Below, piece after piece: positions 34,707-43,799 of a DNA stretch of 45,130 bases. This stretch comes from Candidatus Krumholzibacteriota bacterium. Lineage in GTDB: Bacteria > Krumholzibacteriota > Krumholzibacteriia > Krumholzibacteriales > Krumholzibacteriaceae. Made by a program: the position numbers and the translations under genes. Where the stretch lies: NCBI GenBank assembly GCA_016926065.1, contig JAFGPI010000159.1:1-45130 (forward strand), read 5' to 3'. The notes below the pieces were generated by a model, which was given only the letters and a program-made list of their open reading frames with translations, ran no database searches and was not told the origin of the DNA. The first letter of the stretch is position 1, and every line of letters begins with the position of its first letter.

Positions 34707-34770
34707 ATGAAGAAAACGGAAAGGCCAAACCGCTTCGGTCAGGTTATAATCGATTAACTTGCTATAAGAT

Positions 34771-34776
34771 AGGAGG
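34771..34776 (+). promoter_or_regulatory. Ribosome-binding site fixing the TTG start of ppdK
   Basis: AGGAGG lies six bases before TTG 34783. Confidence 0.65.
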
Positions 34777-34782
34777 TATCCT

Positions 34783-37527
34783 TTGAGCGAAAAACAGGTG
34801 TTTTTCTTCGGAGGAGGAAAAGCCGATGGAAGGGCCGGTATGCGCGATCTGCTGGGAGGCAAGGGCGCCAACCTGGCCGAGATGGCCAGCATCGGGCTGC
34901 CGGTGCCGGCGGGATTTACCATTTCCACTGAGGTATGCACGCATTTTTACCAGCACCAGGGAACCTACCCCGAAAATCTCGTCCCGGAAGTAGAGTTGAA
35001 TCTGCATAAGGTGGAAGAGGTGATGGGAGCCAAATTCGGCGATAGGGATAATCCGCTTTTAATATCTATAAGATCCGGGGCCCGGGTCAGTATGCCCGGG
35101 ATGATGGATACTGTTCTCAATCTGGGATTAAACACTCAAACGGTGGAGGGATTGAGCAGGAAATCCGGAAATGAGCGTTTCGCCTATGATTGTTACCGGC
35201 GGTTCATTCAAATGTACGGGGACGTGGTGTTGTCGATGAAGCCCGAGAAAAAAGACGATATAGATCCCTTCGAGGAGATTCTTTCCCGCCACAAGGAAGC
35301 AGCCGGCGTCGATCAGGATGTGGATCTGCGGGTGGACGATCTGAAAGCATTGATTGTCAGTTACAAGAAGATGATAAAGGATAGATTGAATGTGGATTTC
35401 CCGGAAGATCCAGGGGAACAGCTTTGGAACGCCATCGGCGCCGTTTTTAATTCCTGGAACAACGACAGAGCAATAACCTACCGCAGGTTGAACGACATTC
35501 CGGGAGAGTGGGGAACCGCGGTTAACGTCCAGGCCATGGTCTACGGGAATCTGGGAGAGGATTCGGGTACCGGCGTGGCCTTTACCAGAAATCCCGCTAC
35601 CGGGGACAACGTTTTCTACGGTGAATACCTGATGAAAGCCCAGGGCGAGGATGTGGTGGCCGGAATTAGAACCCCCCAGCCGATCAACATCCTGCAGAAG
35701 GGTGACCGTAACCTCCCCTCGCTGGAGGAGGAAATGGGAGATATCTACACGGAACTTCTGGAAATAAGGACAAAACTAGAGAATCATTATACCGATATGC
35801 AGGATCTGGAATTCACCATCCAAGACGGTAAATTGTACCTGCTACAGACCAGAAACGGTAAAAGAACCGGTTTTGCCGCCATCCGTATAGCCATAGATAT
35901 GGTGCGGGAGGGATTGATCACCAAGGAAGAGGCCATAAAACGCATCGATCCGGAACAGCTCAACCAATTCTTGCGGCCGGTGTTCGATCTGAGCCAAAAG
36001 CGGCGGGCGGTGGAAGAGGGGCGCCTGATAGCGCTGGGGATCAATGCCGGTCCGGGCGCCGCTACCGGCAAGGTGGTATTTCACGCCGAAGATGCCGAGG
36101 AATCGGCCTCCCGGGGGGAAGAGGTCATACTGGTCAGGATTGAAACCAGTCCGGAGGATATTCGCGGCATGAGCGCTTCGGCGGGGATTCTGACCTCGGC
36201 CGGAGGAGCGACTTCCCACGCGGCGCTGGTAGCCCGGCAAATGGGCAAGGTTTGCGTGGTGGGCGCCAAGGATCTAAAAATTGATTATCGCCGCAGATCC
36301 ATCGACACCGGAAAAGCCCTTGTCCAGGAGGGCGATTTCATTTCCCTGGACGGTATGACCGGTGAGGTCTTCAAGGGCCGGATCGACACCAAGCCATCCG
36401 AGATCCTGGAAGTATTGATAGACCGGACCCTGGAAAAAGATAAATCTTCTCTTTACCGGGATTACGAGGCTTTGATGACCTGGGCCAAGGAGATTAAGGT
36501 GATGGGCGTCCGGGCCAATGCCGACCGTCCCGAACAAGCGGCCCAGGCGGTATCGTTCGGAGCCGAAGGTATAGGCCTGTGTCGGACCGAGCACATGTTC
36601 TTCGAGGGAGAGAGAATAGATTCCGTCCGGGAAATGATACTGGCCGCGGATGAGAAGGGCAGGAAAAAAGCCCTGGACCGGTTATTGCCGATGCAGAGAG
36701 AGGATTTCAAGGGGATCTTCAAGGCCATGGGAAACCGGCCGGTGACGATCCGGACCCTAGATCCTCCCCTGCATGAATTCCTGCCCCAGGAGGAGGAAGA
36801 AGTGGGGGACCTGGCCGCGAAAATGGGCGTTGAAAAGTCCTTGCTGGAGGAAAAGATCAATTCGTTGAAGGAATCGAATCCGATGCTGGGCCACCGGGGT
36901 TGCCGGCTGGGTATCGTATATCCCGAAATCACCGAGATGCAGGTAAGGGCGGTTTTCGAGGCCGTGTGCGAACTGGTAAAGTCAGGGGAAGATCCCCATC
37001 CGGAAATTATGATTCCGCTGGTGGGAACCGCCGCCGAGCTGGAATTGCAGGTAGCGGTGGTGAGGCGGGTTGCCTCCATGGTGCAAAAGGAATTGAGCGT
37101 GGAAGTGGATTATCTCAGCGGTACCATGATAGAAATTCCCCGGGCCGCGCTCACCGCGGACGAAATCGCCGCGGTGGCGGAATTCTTTTCTTTCGGGACC
37201 AACGATCTCACCCAGACCACCTTCGGGCTGAGCCGTGACGATGCCGGAAAGTTTCTCGGTGATTATTTGGATAAGGGTATTTGGCCCAGTGATCCGTTTC
37301 AGAAATTGGATCAACGGGGGGTGGGCGCCTTGATGAAAATAGGTGTGGATAAGGGGAGAGCCGCCAAGCCCGATCTGAAAATCGGAATTTGCGGTGAGCA
37401 CGGGGGGGAACCCTCGTCGATAAAATTTTGTCATAAAACCGGGTTCAATTACGTGAGCTGTTCTCCCTTCAGGGTTCCCATAGCGATCCTGGCCGCGGCG
37501 CAGGCCGCTCTGAGCGATGATAAATAA
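34783..37527 (+). CDS. ppdK: Pyruvate, phosphate dikinase
   Basis: 914 residues, somewhat above the usual 870-900. The nucleotide-binding N-terminal domain begins [20 protein letters not shown]. The central phosphohistidine domain has [19 protein letters not shown] with the catalytic H479. The C-terminal PEP/pyruvate TIM barrel has [35 protein letters not shown] and the catalytic C870 in [10 protein letters not shown]. The H and C are spaced as in known PPDK (391 residues apart; 376 in the clostridial enzyme). It interconverts pyruvate, ATP and phosphate with PEP, AMP and pyrophosphate, common in anaerobes as a glycolytic or gluconeogenic step. A glyS-ppdK order is known in other bacteria, here separated by about 11 kb. 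No regulatory DUF299 protein is seen. Confidence 0.96.
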   Translation: MSEKQVFFFGGGKADGRAGMRDLLGGKGANLAEMASIGLPVPAGFTISTEVCTHFYQHQGTYPENLVPEVELNLHKVEEVMGAKFGDRDNPLLISIRSGARVSMPGMMDTVLNLGLNTQTVEGLSRKSGNERFAYDCYRRFIQMYGDVVLSMKPEKKDDIDPFEEILSRHKEAAGVDQDVDLRVDDLKALIVSYKKMIKDRLNVDFPEDPGEQLWNAIGAVFNSWNNDRAITYRRLNDIPGEWGTAVNVQAMVYGNLGEDSGTGVAFTRNPATGDNVFYGEYLMKAQGEDVVAGIRTPQPINILQKGDRNLPSLEEEMGDIYTELLEIRTKLENHYTDMQDLEFTIQDGKLYLLQTRNGKRTGFAAIRIAIDMVREGLITKEEAIKRIDPEQLNQFLRPVFDLSQKRRAVEEGRLIALGINAGPGAATGKVVFHAEDAEESASRGEEVILVRIETSPEDIRGMSASAGILTSAGGATSHAALVARQMGKVCVVGAKDLKIDYRRRSIDTGKALVQEGDFISLDGMTGEVFKGRIDTKPSEILEVLIDRTLEKDKSSLYRDYEALMTWAKEIKVMGVRANADRPEQAAQAVSFGAEGIGLCRTEHMFFEGERIDSVREMILAADEKGRKKALDRLLPMQREDFKGIFKAMGNRPVTIRTLDPPLHEFLPQEEEEVGDLAAKMGVEKSLLEEKINSLKESNPMLGHRGCRLGIVYPEITEMQVRAVFEAVCELVKSGEDPHPEIMIPLVGTAAELELQVAVVRRVASMVQKELSVEVDYLSGTMIEIPRAALTADEIAAVAEFFSFGTNDLTQTTFGLSRDDAGKFLGDYLDKGIWPSDPFQKLDQRGVGALMKIGVDKGRAAKPDLKIGICGEHGGEPSSIKFCHKTGFNYVSCSPFRVPIAILAAAQAALSDDK

Positions 37528-37612
37528 GTAGCGGGTGGGGCAAACGTTGACGGCCTGCTATTATCTTATCAACGAATTATTCGGTTCTCGGGTCCGGAGA
37601 GGAGGGTGATTA

Positions 37613-38104
37613 ATGGATTTCGGAGGAGATCTGGCGGTTCTCGATCCATCCATGGTGTTTCAGGTGACGACGCTCTGCCAGCTGACCGGAAAACTTAAAT
37701 TGATTACCATCGATAACGTGGCCAGTTTCTATTTCCAAGAGGGGGAGTTGATTTACGCCACCATCGACACCAGAATCAAGAAACTGGGTCAATTTTTGAT
37801 TGAGAAAAACTATATCTCTCGTGAGCAGTTGAATGAAGCCCTCGCCGATCCGAGGGTTTTAAGCGGCAAGGAACGAATAGGAAATATACTGATCAGCAGC
37901 GGTTATCTCGAATACGCTTCCCTGGTGGCGGTGATGCAGGATCAGATGAAAGAGGTGGTTTATGAGGTCCTGCCCTGGAAAACCGGTCAATTCGCTTTTT
38001 TTAACCGGGTGGAGCCCGCCAACGAGGATATCCTTCTCGATATCAAGATGGATAACCTGATCCTGGAAGGATTGAAACGTCTGGATGAAGCGAACAAGGG
38101 CTGA
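37613..38104 (+). CDS. DUF4388 (PATAN-like) protein with GspE/MshE-like helices
   Basis: 163 residues, cytosolic by appearance. The opening DLAVLDPSMVFQVTTLCQLTGKLKLITI, then ASFYFQEGELIYATI, is the DUF4388 pattern found in two-component and gliding-type regulators. Residues about 55-110 contain LGQFLIEKNYISREQLNEAL and IGNILISSGYLEYASLVAVM, a repeated motif like the GspE/MshE N-terminal domain, some of which bind c-di-GMP. The end, WKTGQFAFFN followed by MDNLILEGLKRLDE, returns to the DUF4388 type. GAGAGGAGGGTG precedes the ATG. It opens the operon of outer-membrane barrels and overlaps the next gene by one base, so it may regulate or help assemble them. The effector is unknown. Confidence 0.82.
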   Translation: MDFGGDLAVLDPSMVFQVTTLCQLTGKLKLITIDNVASFYFQEGELIYATIDTRIKKLGQFLIEKNYISREQLNEALADPRVLSGKERIGNILISSGYLEYASLVAVMQDQMKEVVYEVLPWKTGQFAFFNRVEPANEDILLDIKMDNLILEGLKRLDEANKG

Positions 38105-39036
38105 TGGTTTTCTACAACCTTATAAAACGAGTTTTTCCTATTATCCTATCCGTGCTGTTGCAGCCCGGCTTCTTGTTACGGGCGGATGATTTGGCTGAAA
38201 AGAGTTCCCCGGCCCCTTTTCAAACCACTCCCCTGGGTTCCCGGGCCCTGGCCCGGGGGGGCGCTTTCGTATCCCTGGGTGATGATCCATCGATACTCTT
38301 CATCAATCCCGCCGGAATGTGGGCCAACCGATATATTTCCCTCTATTGTGATTATGGTGGATTGGAGGGGGGTGGGGAGGAACAAGCGAAGGCCAGCCTG
38401 GTAATTCCCTGGAAGACTTTTGTCGCCGGCGGCGGATATGTGGAACGCTCCCTGACCGGTGGCGGTAAGGAAAGGCTTTTCCTGTTGGGAGTATGTCACC
38501 GCGTCACTCAGGGAACCCAAGGGTCGTTCCTATCGGTGGGGGCCAATTTGCGCCTGGGAAGGATGGAGGGGATAACCGCGCGGTACGGGGGGGCGTGCCC
38601 GGGGGTAAAGGATAGGGACACCAAAATAACAGGTGATCTGGGAATGATGATAAGGCCTCTGCCGATGATTTCCTTCGGATACGCGGTGGAGAATGTAAGC
38701 CGGGCCAATATAGAAAGCGGTATTTTGCATGTCAGGTGGGAAAGGATTCATCGCTGGGGAATGTCGTGGTTATGGAAGGAAAAGATCATAATTTCCTGGG
38801 AACGCTCCTACCGCGCGGAGAAGACGATAGACAGCTACGGCTTCAACTTCAAGACGGGATCGCCCCTGGAAATCATGACCGGTTTTTCCGGGGAAGGAGT
38901 ATCCGGGGGATTAATGTGGGATTTTAACCGTCTGCGACTGACGGCCTCCTTCAGCCCCGATCCGGATAAGCGAATATTTACGTTGGTTTCGGTAGAATTT
39001 TTTCCCCGCCGGCCCCTGGATGTTATTTACCAGTGA
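38104..39036 (+). CDS. PorV/UPF0164-like outer-membrane barrel
   Basis: 310 residues. A signal peptide (about 8-27) is followed by the family hallmark SRALARGGAFVSLGDDPSIL and INPAGMW (about 46-73), then alternating beta strands to the end. The motif GG-FVSLGDDPS-INPAG is shared with PorV, PorQ and UPF0164 proteins. PorV recruits type IX cargo in Bacteroidetes; whether this member does so is not known. It starts at the last base of the DUF4388 stop codon, and its own stop overlaps the next GTG start. A possible functional link to the sorting-like tails of the secreted proteins upstream is inference. Confidence 0.8.
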   Translation: MVFYNLIKRVFPIILSVLLQPGFLLRADDLAEKSSPAPFQTTPLGSRALARGGAFVSLGDDPSILFINPAGMWANRYISLYCDYGGLEGGGEEQAKASLVIPWKTFVAGGGYVERSLTGGGKERLFLLGVCHRVTQGTQGSFLSVGANLRLGRMEGITARYGGACPGVKDRDTKITGDLGMMIRPLPMISFGYAVENVSRANIESGILHVRWERIHRWGMSWLWKEKIIISWERSYRAEKTIDSYGFNFKTGSPLEIMTGFSGEGVSGGLMWDFNRLRLTASFSPDPDKRIFTLVSVEFFPRRPLDVIYQ

Positions 39037-40565
39037 AGAATCGTATGCTTAAAGCCGGAATACCTATATGCCTGATCTTCCTGACGGTGGCGGCCGGGGC
39101 CGTTCCCGCCCTCGCCCAGGAGGAGCAGGCCGATTCCACCCGCGCGCCTCTCTGGTCGGCGGTGTATGTAAACCGTATTGAATTAATGCGGGAAAGCGAA
39201 CCGTTCCCCTGGAACGATCCGCTGGAAAGCACGCACATCAACGATCGCCTATCGGCCGCCGTCCTGTATCGGCCGTGGCGTAACTTGCAGGTATTTTTAA
39301 AAGGAGCCACCGGGCAGAGAAAGGTGGAAGGAGAGATCTTCCCGGATAGATTCTACCTGGCCCAGGGGCACATCCAGTACGCTCCTGAGCGCCTTCCGCT
39401 GAAGATAAGATGCTTCACCCGGGAGAGAGTATTCGACAGTCGCTATCAGCTTCTTACCCTTACCTCGAACGACTCGCCCCTGCTGGCCGGGAGGGGTGAG
39501 GGTATGCGAGCCGACCTGTTCGACGGCTCGATTTTCCATCTTTCCTATACCGCGGCGATGCTGCGGGAAACCGGCCCCTTCGATGAACGGGGGGGATTTC
39601 CGGAGCTGAGGGGGGGAGGAGATACCTTCCAACTGCTCTCCCTGCGGGCCGGCCGGCAGAGGATATGGAAGGTGGGAATCTCACTGTCGCAGGTCCGGTC
39701 GTTGTCCTCCGGTGACGCCGCCTTGCTGGGCACGGAAGCATCGGTACGGGTAATAGGCATAAGGCTGACCGCCGCACTGGCCAGATCCTCCCCCGGGAAA
39801 CTGGCGGACCTGAGGGATAAATCTTTATGGGGAGTCTCTCTTTCCCCTGGCGGGGGGAAGGGTCCCAGCGCGGTATTTTCCGAAAATGCAGCCTTCGCGG
39901 CGGAACTGCAAGGCCTGAACCGCGCCAGTTCGCGATGGGGACGGATGGGAGTTATTCCCGGATACCGGTTTTCCGGGGAGAAATTCATTAATCTACAGGG
40001 AGAGACGGAGACCGGTTTGGTGGAGAGTAAAGTCACGGCTTGGTGGAGGCACTACGATCGGGCGGCGATGGTCAGCCTGGATCTGGGCAATCGTTTTGAG
40101 AGGGCCTGGGGCAAGGATTTCGATTACCTGGCCGGTACCCTGAGAATGAACTACCGGGGAGGGCTGGAAGCGATCGAGAGGATTATTCTCCGGGAGGGGT
40201 ACCGTCCCGCCTGGGTCCTGTCCTTTAGTGACGAGAGCGACCTTGCCCGGTTGCGGGCCACCGCCCGGCTGGACCAGGCGGAAGGGCGAAACCGTTTCTT
40301 TTTTCTTGCCGACGGATCGATGAATCTGAGTAACAGTTGGACGGCCCGGTGCGTCTTATTCATGCAAAATAGGTCCTCCAGCCTCTACCACCTGGGCCTG
40401 GAATTCAGACCGGGCAGGAGATTTATCTTCAGCGCCCTCTGCGGATCGTTTCTTCCCCGGGCTGAAGGCATAGCGTTGGAATATGATCCGTCGCCCCCCG
40501 AGCGGGAAAAAGACCGGATGATTTTGATAACCACCCGGGTTTGGCTGGGAGAATTACGGAAGTGA
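39033..40565 (+). CDS. Predicted outer-membrane beta-barrel protein, family unknown
   Basis: 510 residues from GTG 39033, which overlaps the previous TGA by GTGA. ATG 39045 is an alternative. The signal peptide ends in ALA-Q (about residue 28). The rest is alternating short strands and turns rich in Arg, Gly and aromatic residues: WRNLQVFLKGATGQRKV, FYLAQGHIQYAP, WTARCVLFMQNRSSSLYHLG, with a final DRMILITTRVWLGELR typical of a barrel's last strand. It looks like a 16-24-strand barrel but matches no family I recognise. The overlap coupling with the PorV-like protein and the CBM48-barrel protein suggests the three form one envelope unit. Confidence 0.7.
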   Translation: MKNRMLKAGIPICLIFLTVAAGAVPALAQEEQADSTRAPLWSAVYVNRIELMRESEPFPWNDPLESTHINDRLSAAVLYRPWRNLQVFLKGATGQRKVEGEIFPDRFYLAQGHIQYAPERLPLKIRCFTRERVFDSRYQLLTLTSNDSPLLAGRGEGMRADLFDGSIFHLSYTAAMLRETGPFDERGGFPELRGGGDTFQLLSLRAGRQRIWKVGISLSQVRSLSSGDAALLGTEASVRVIGIRLTAALARSSPGKLADLRDKSLWGVSLSPGGGKGPSAVFSENAAFAAELQGLNRASSRWGRMGVIPGYRFSGEKFINLQGETETGLVESKVTAWWRHYDRAAMVSLDLGNRFERAWGKDFDYLAGTLRMNYRGGLEAIERIILREGYRPAWVLSFSDESDLARLRATARLDQAEGRNRFFFLADGSMNLSNSWTARCVLFMQNRSSSLYHLGLEFRPGRRFIFSALCGSFLPRAEGIALEYDPSPPEREKDRMILITTRVWLGELRK

Positions 40566-42535
40566 AAAGGGTAACCTGCATAAGCTGGTTGATGATGGTG
40601 GTGTTTTTTTCCCCCCCGGGCGCCGGACCGCGGGCCGCCGTCACCCATGATGAAGATGAGGTCATCTTCACCATCGAATATCCCGGGGCGGAGAGAATCT
40701 ACCTGGTGGGGGATTTTAACGGCTGGAATCCTACCCGGGACAAGATGGACCGGACCGGAGATATTTTTGAGATCAGACTTTATCCGGTTCCGGGAAGGTA
40801 CCGCTATATGTTCATCGTGGATGGTGCCACCGTGGCGGATCCGGATAATCTTCACCGGGATAGCGAAGGCATGTCATTCTTTATTTTCCGGGAAAAAGGG
40901 GACGATTGGGAGATAGTATTCGATCTCGTTACGGAGACTGAAGAACCGGGGGAAGTATCCTCCGCGCGGTTTTCCGGTTTGGTGGCGGGGTGCGCCACTG
41001 AGGAGAAATCCTCCCTCTTTTTGGACAATCGGTTGGCCGCCGCCATAGATGACCGCATTGACGCCGGTCTGGCGATCGGTTTCGAGCACCAAAGCGAAGG
41101 AAAAGTGGACGGGCGGGCCTATCTTCTGCAGGGAACCGCCACCTACCAGGCCGCCCGGGGAACGATCAGGGCCTTCCACCGGGAGGGTAAACTGGATCAA
41201 GGCGATCCGTTGGCCATCTTCGGTGCGGTGGGCCCCTTCGGCTATCCCCTGGGGATATTCTGCCGGGGAGCGAAGATCGAGGGAAAGGGACCCGGAGCGA
41301 CCAGGGGGATGATAGTGTATGCCTCCCGAATAAGCGGCTATGGAACGGGTCTGCAAGGAGCCAGGGATCAATCCGATTCCCTTTTGGCAACGGTCGACCC
41401 TTCCGCTCTTCCTTTCCTGGAAAGGACCCTGGAAGACTCCGATTTGATCGGTATCCGGGCAGGGGGGGCCTTCGGGCGCTGGGAGGTGGATCTACTCTAT
41501 CGTTATGATCTCCGGCCGGGAGGGAGGCGCTGGATACTTCCCCAGGAAAGTCAATACCGGTATTCCGGTTACGAAAAGGCCAGGATTCAAGGAGCCTGGT
41601 CGCGCTTTTCCTGGAGAGAGGATCTTACGCTGCAGGCCGAATATCTGAGCGGATCGACCAAACTTGTTTCCCGGATGAAAACCTTTATTTCCACCGCTGA
41701 TGAGGAACCCTGCCCGGAAAGGGAGTATGATTGGGAGTCGGGTTCCAGGATATGCCTGGGAGGATCGTATAGGTTGAATAGGATGGGAATCGAGCTGCTC
41801 TGGAAAAGAACCAGCATCAGCGGTGATCCGGATTTGCGCCGTGGTCCGGGCAACTCCACTCACCAAGGGATCGATATAAAAATCGAGCTGGAGAGGGATA
41901 GATTCAGCGGTGCCCTGATACTGCGGGATGAAAGTTATCCGGATATCGGTACCGGAGAGCTGTTCTGGCTGCAGAGAAATAACTTCTGGCTGGACGGTGA
42001 TGAGATCACCTTCGGCCGGTTACCCTACCTGGACTCGGGCGGTTTCCACGAAATCAAATTATACCTGGGAGAGAATGGAAGCGACAGCATCCCTCATCCC
42101 TGCTCCACGGCGGGCTTTTTATCCCTACTGGTACGAGTAGACAAATACGATGCGGGTCGAAGGATGGGGGAAATAGGCCTGCGCAAGGGAGTATATCTGG
42201 GAGGAGGAGTTTTTTCCCAGCTCGATCTGAGAGGAGTATCCTACGGGGGTAATCCGGACCTGGGAAATCCATATCTGGATATCTATCTGGCGCTGGGCGC
42301 CAGGTTGAGCGATAGGGCATGGTGCCAACTGGGAACGGGAGTGTGCCCCTTCATCTATGACCGGTATCGGCGTCGGTATGTCTCCACCGGAAGGGAAAGC
42401 TATCTGCTGGAGCGCAGTCTTCTGGAGGATAGGGGATTGGAGGATAGAGGCGATCTCTACCGGCGTATGAAAGCAGCGGAAAGGGATCTGGCCGATGATT
42501 GGAGCATATCCTTTAATCTGGAATGGATTTTCTAG
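40562..42535 (+). CDS. Outer-membrane barrel with N-terminal glycogen-binding-like (CBM48/AMPK) domain
   Basis: 657 residues from GTG 40562, overlapping the previous stop (GTGA). The signal sequence is about 1-27. A CBM48/AMPK-beta-type module (about 30-105) follows: RIYLVGDFNGWNPTRDKM, then LYPVPGRYRYMFIVDG and a VADPDN ending, which are the classical signposts. From about 130 on the sequence is barrel-like with many strands (WSRFSWREDLTLQAEYL, SWSISFNLEWIF-type last strand). CBM48 normally binds glycogen or starch in enzymes, or the kinase AMPK, in the cytosol; attachment to an outer-membrane barrel is unusual. Ligand binding is inferred from homology only. The gene closes the overlapping operon that begins at 37613. 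Confidence 0.78.
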   Translation: MKRVTCISWLMMVVFFSPPGAGPRAAVTHDEDEVIFTIEYPGAERIYLVGDFNGWNPTRDKMDRTGDIFEIRLYPVPGRYRYMFIVDGATVADPDNLHRDSEGMSFFIFREKGDDWEIVFDLVTETEEPGEVSSARFSGLVAGCATEEKSSLFLDNRLAAAIDDRIDAGLAIGFEHQSEGKVDGRAYLLQGTATYQAARGTIRAFHREGKLDQGDPLAIFGAVGPFGYPLGIFCRGAKIEGKGPGATRGMIVYASRISGYGTGLQGARDQSDSLLATVDPSALPFLERTLEDSDLIGIRAGGAFGRWEVDLLYRYDLRPGGRRWILPQESQYRYSGYEKARIQGAWSRFSWREDLTLQAEYLSGSTKLVSRMKTFISTADEEPCPEREYDWESGSRICLGGSYRLNRMGIELLWKRTSISGDPDLRRGPGNSTHQGIDIKIELERDRFSGALILRDESYPDIGTGELFWLQRNNFWLDGDEITFGRLPYLDSGGFHEIKLYLGENGSDSIPHPCSTAGFLSLLVRVDKYDAGRRMGEIGLRKGVYLGGGVFSQLDLRGVSYGGNPDLGNPYLDIYLALGARLSDRAWCQLGTGVCPFIYDRYRRRYVSTGRESYLLERSLLEDRGLEDRGDLYRRMKAAERDLADDWSISFNLEWIF

Positions 42536-42592
42536 AGGATTATTCAAGGGAGGAGGACTCACGCGGTCTAATCCCGGGTTAATTATATGCAT

Positions 42593-42621
42593 TTGTGGAG
42601 ATCCGGTATTTCTGATATTCT
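42593..42621 (+). promoter_or_regulatory. Candidate promoter for the two small CBM48-like lipoproteins
   Basis: TTGTGG (42593-42598), a 17-base spacer and TATTCT (42616-42621). The -10 is good, the -35 moderate. About 31 bases before the start codon. Confidence 0.45.
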
Positions 42622-42651
42622 CTCTAACCGTGGTAGCCAGGGAGTTTTTTA

Positions 42652-43032
42652 ATGAAAAAACGCGGTTTTATGGTTATATTATTTTTAATGGCGGTATCCT
42701 GCGGACGATATCTGGAAGAGTCCGTTAAATCGCCTGAACTGGATGAAGAAGGAGTCACTTTCAGGTTCAGAAGCCGGTCCGCCCGGGTGGTTCAGGTAGC
42801 GGGCGATTGGAATAATTGGGCCCGGGGTGATGCCGAGTCCGGCGAGGTGTTGGTGGGGCTGATGAAACGAAAGGAAAAGGAGGATATTTGGGAGATAACC
42901 GTACAGTTCTCTCCCGGCCGTTACCGTTACTATTTCATAATAAATGAAAGCTCGATGGTGCTTGATCCGGAGAATCCCAGAATCACTGAAAATCCAGGGG
43001 GAGGGAAGGCCAACCTATTAATAATGCCGTAA
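42652..43032 (+). CDS. Small lipoprotein with CBM48-like domain
   Basis: 126 residues. The signal peptide ends at Cys 17 (AVSC). After a short linker the only domain is CBM48/AMPK-beta-like (about 33-126): VVQVAGDWNNWARG, WEITVQFSPGRYRYYFII and VLDPENP. The aromatic W-NNW and the G-YRYYF segment are the positions that contact carbohydrate in AMPK-beta. It is therefore a single-domain lipid-anchored glycan-binding candidate. AGGGAG precedes the ATG by seven bases. The next gene, two bases downstream, encodes a related protein. Such stand-alone CBM48 lipoproteins are uncommon among characterised proteins. Confidence 0.78.
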   Translation: MKKRGFMVILFLMAVSCGRYLEESVKSPELDEEGVTFRFRSRSARVVQVAGDWNNWARGDAESGEVLVGLMKRKEKEDIWEITVQFSPGRYRYYFIINESSMVLDPENPRITENPGGGKANLLIMP

Positions 43033-43034
43033 TT

Positions 43035-43424
43035 ATGAATGATAGTAACTTCAGATTGAGAGTCCTGCCATTAATCGTTATGGCGCTGTTGTGGGGCGGG
43101 TGCGCTCTGGGGAGCAGATTCGGCGATGATATCGAGCTTACCGGCGGACCGCAGATCACTCCCGAGGGTGTGCGTTTTTCCCTCTATTCCACCAAGGTGA
43201 AAACGGTGCACATAACGGGAGATTTCAACAACTGGTCGATGACCGCCGATCCTCTGTACGATCGGGGTGGAACCGGGATGTGGACTATTGTGCTCCCTCT
43301 TTCTCCCGGAAGGTACGAGTATAAGATCGTAGTCAACGGTGATAAATTGATGCCGGATCCGAGCAATCCCCTCACGGTGGATGACGGTTTCGGAGATAAG
43401 AACTCGGTATTCATCGTGGAATGA
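43035..43424 (+). CDS. Second small lipoprotein with CBM48-like domain
   Basis: 129 residues. The signal peptide ends at Cys 23 (context WGGC, an imperfect lipobox). The rest is one CBM48/AMPK-beta-like module (about 42-128): TVHITGDFNNWSMTADPLY, WTIVLPLSPGRYEYKIVVNG and MPDPSNPL. It is closer to the classical pattern than the preceding gene. Two bases separate the two genes, so they are surely co-transcribed. The pair plus the CBM48-barrel gene give three copies of this domain outside the cytoplasm within 3 kb. They may bind glycan or act as a protein-protein contact module. No terminator follows within the next 100 bases. Confidence 0.78.
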   Translation: MNDSNFRLRVLPLIVMALLWGGCALGSRFGDDIELTGGPQITPEGVRFSLYSTKVKTVHITGDFNNWSMTADPLYDRGGTGMWTIVLPLSPGRYEYKIVVNGDKLMPDPSNPLTVDDGFGDKNSVFIVE

Positions 43425-43767
43425 AAAGGTTGTTTCACGGTTAAGGTTTGATAGGTTAAGATTAGTGCTCATAAATTGTTAGCATAAAGGCCGGGATTGC
43501 ATTTTGCCCTGGTGAGTAGTATCGATGATAAAAGATGGAGGTAAACGGGAGGAGGAAATAATCGGTCCGGGACTTTGGTTGCGCCTTTTGGGGCCGGGAG
43601 TTCCGGAAGCAGGGCTGTTTAAACTTTGATCTGGAGGCATATATCCTTGTAGAACCGGAGCTTAGGTGGTTACCTTTGGTGGATGAGGGAAATCTGGAAA
43701 GGATTCCTGCCCTTACCCTTCCGGTTCAAACACTCCCTTATCGCATCTCGATAGTTTAAGATATCCT
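43425..43767 (+). other. Gene-free stretch before the surface protein
   Basis: About 340 bases with no convincing gene. A 34-codon open frame from ATG 43525 lacks a good ribosome site. GGTTAAG occurs twice (about 43439 and 43455). No terminator was seen; an upstream activator binding site for the sigma-54-like promoter could lie here but none is identifiable. Confidence 0.5.
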
Positions 43768-43782
43768 TGGCATAACCCTTGC
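43768..43782 (+). promoter_or_regulatory. Candidate sigma-54 (-24/-12) promoter
   Basis: TGGCATAACCCTTGC has GG at 43769-43770 and GC at 43781-43782 with exactly ten bases between, as in the consensus TGGCAC-N5-TTGC; only the C after TGGCA differs. The predicted transcript would start near 43794, just ahead of the next start codon. No activator gene is in the window. Confidence 0.5.
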
Positions 43783-43799
43783 CTTTCCATTAATGAATT

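Noticed and set aside
34783-37527. PEP synthase instead of PPDK
   Set aside because: The [20 protein letters not shown] opening, the overall length and the positions of H479 and C870 fit PPDK better.
37547-37575. Promoter before the DUF4388 gene (TTGACG)
   Set aside because: No acceptable -10 at 16-18 bases from the hexamer.
43525-43629. 34-codon open frame in the gap before the surface protein
   Set aside because: No suitable ribosome site, no recognisable protein features, and its length is expected by chance.
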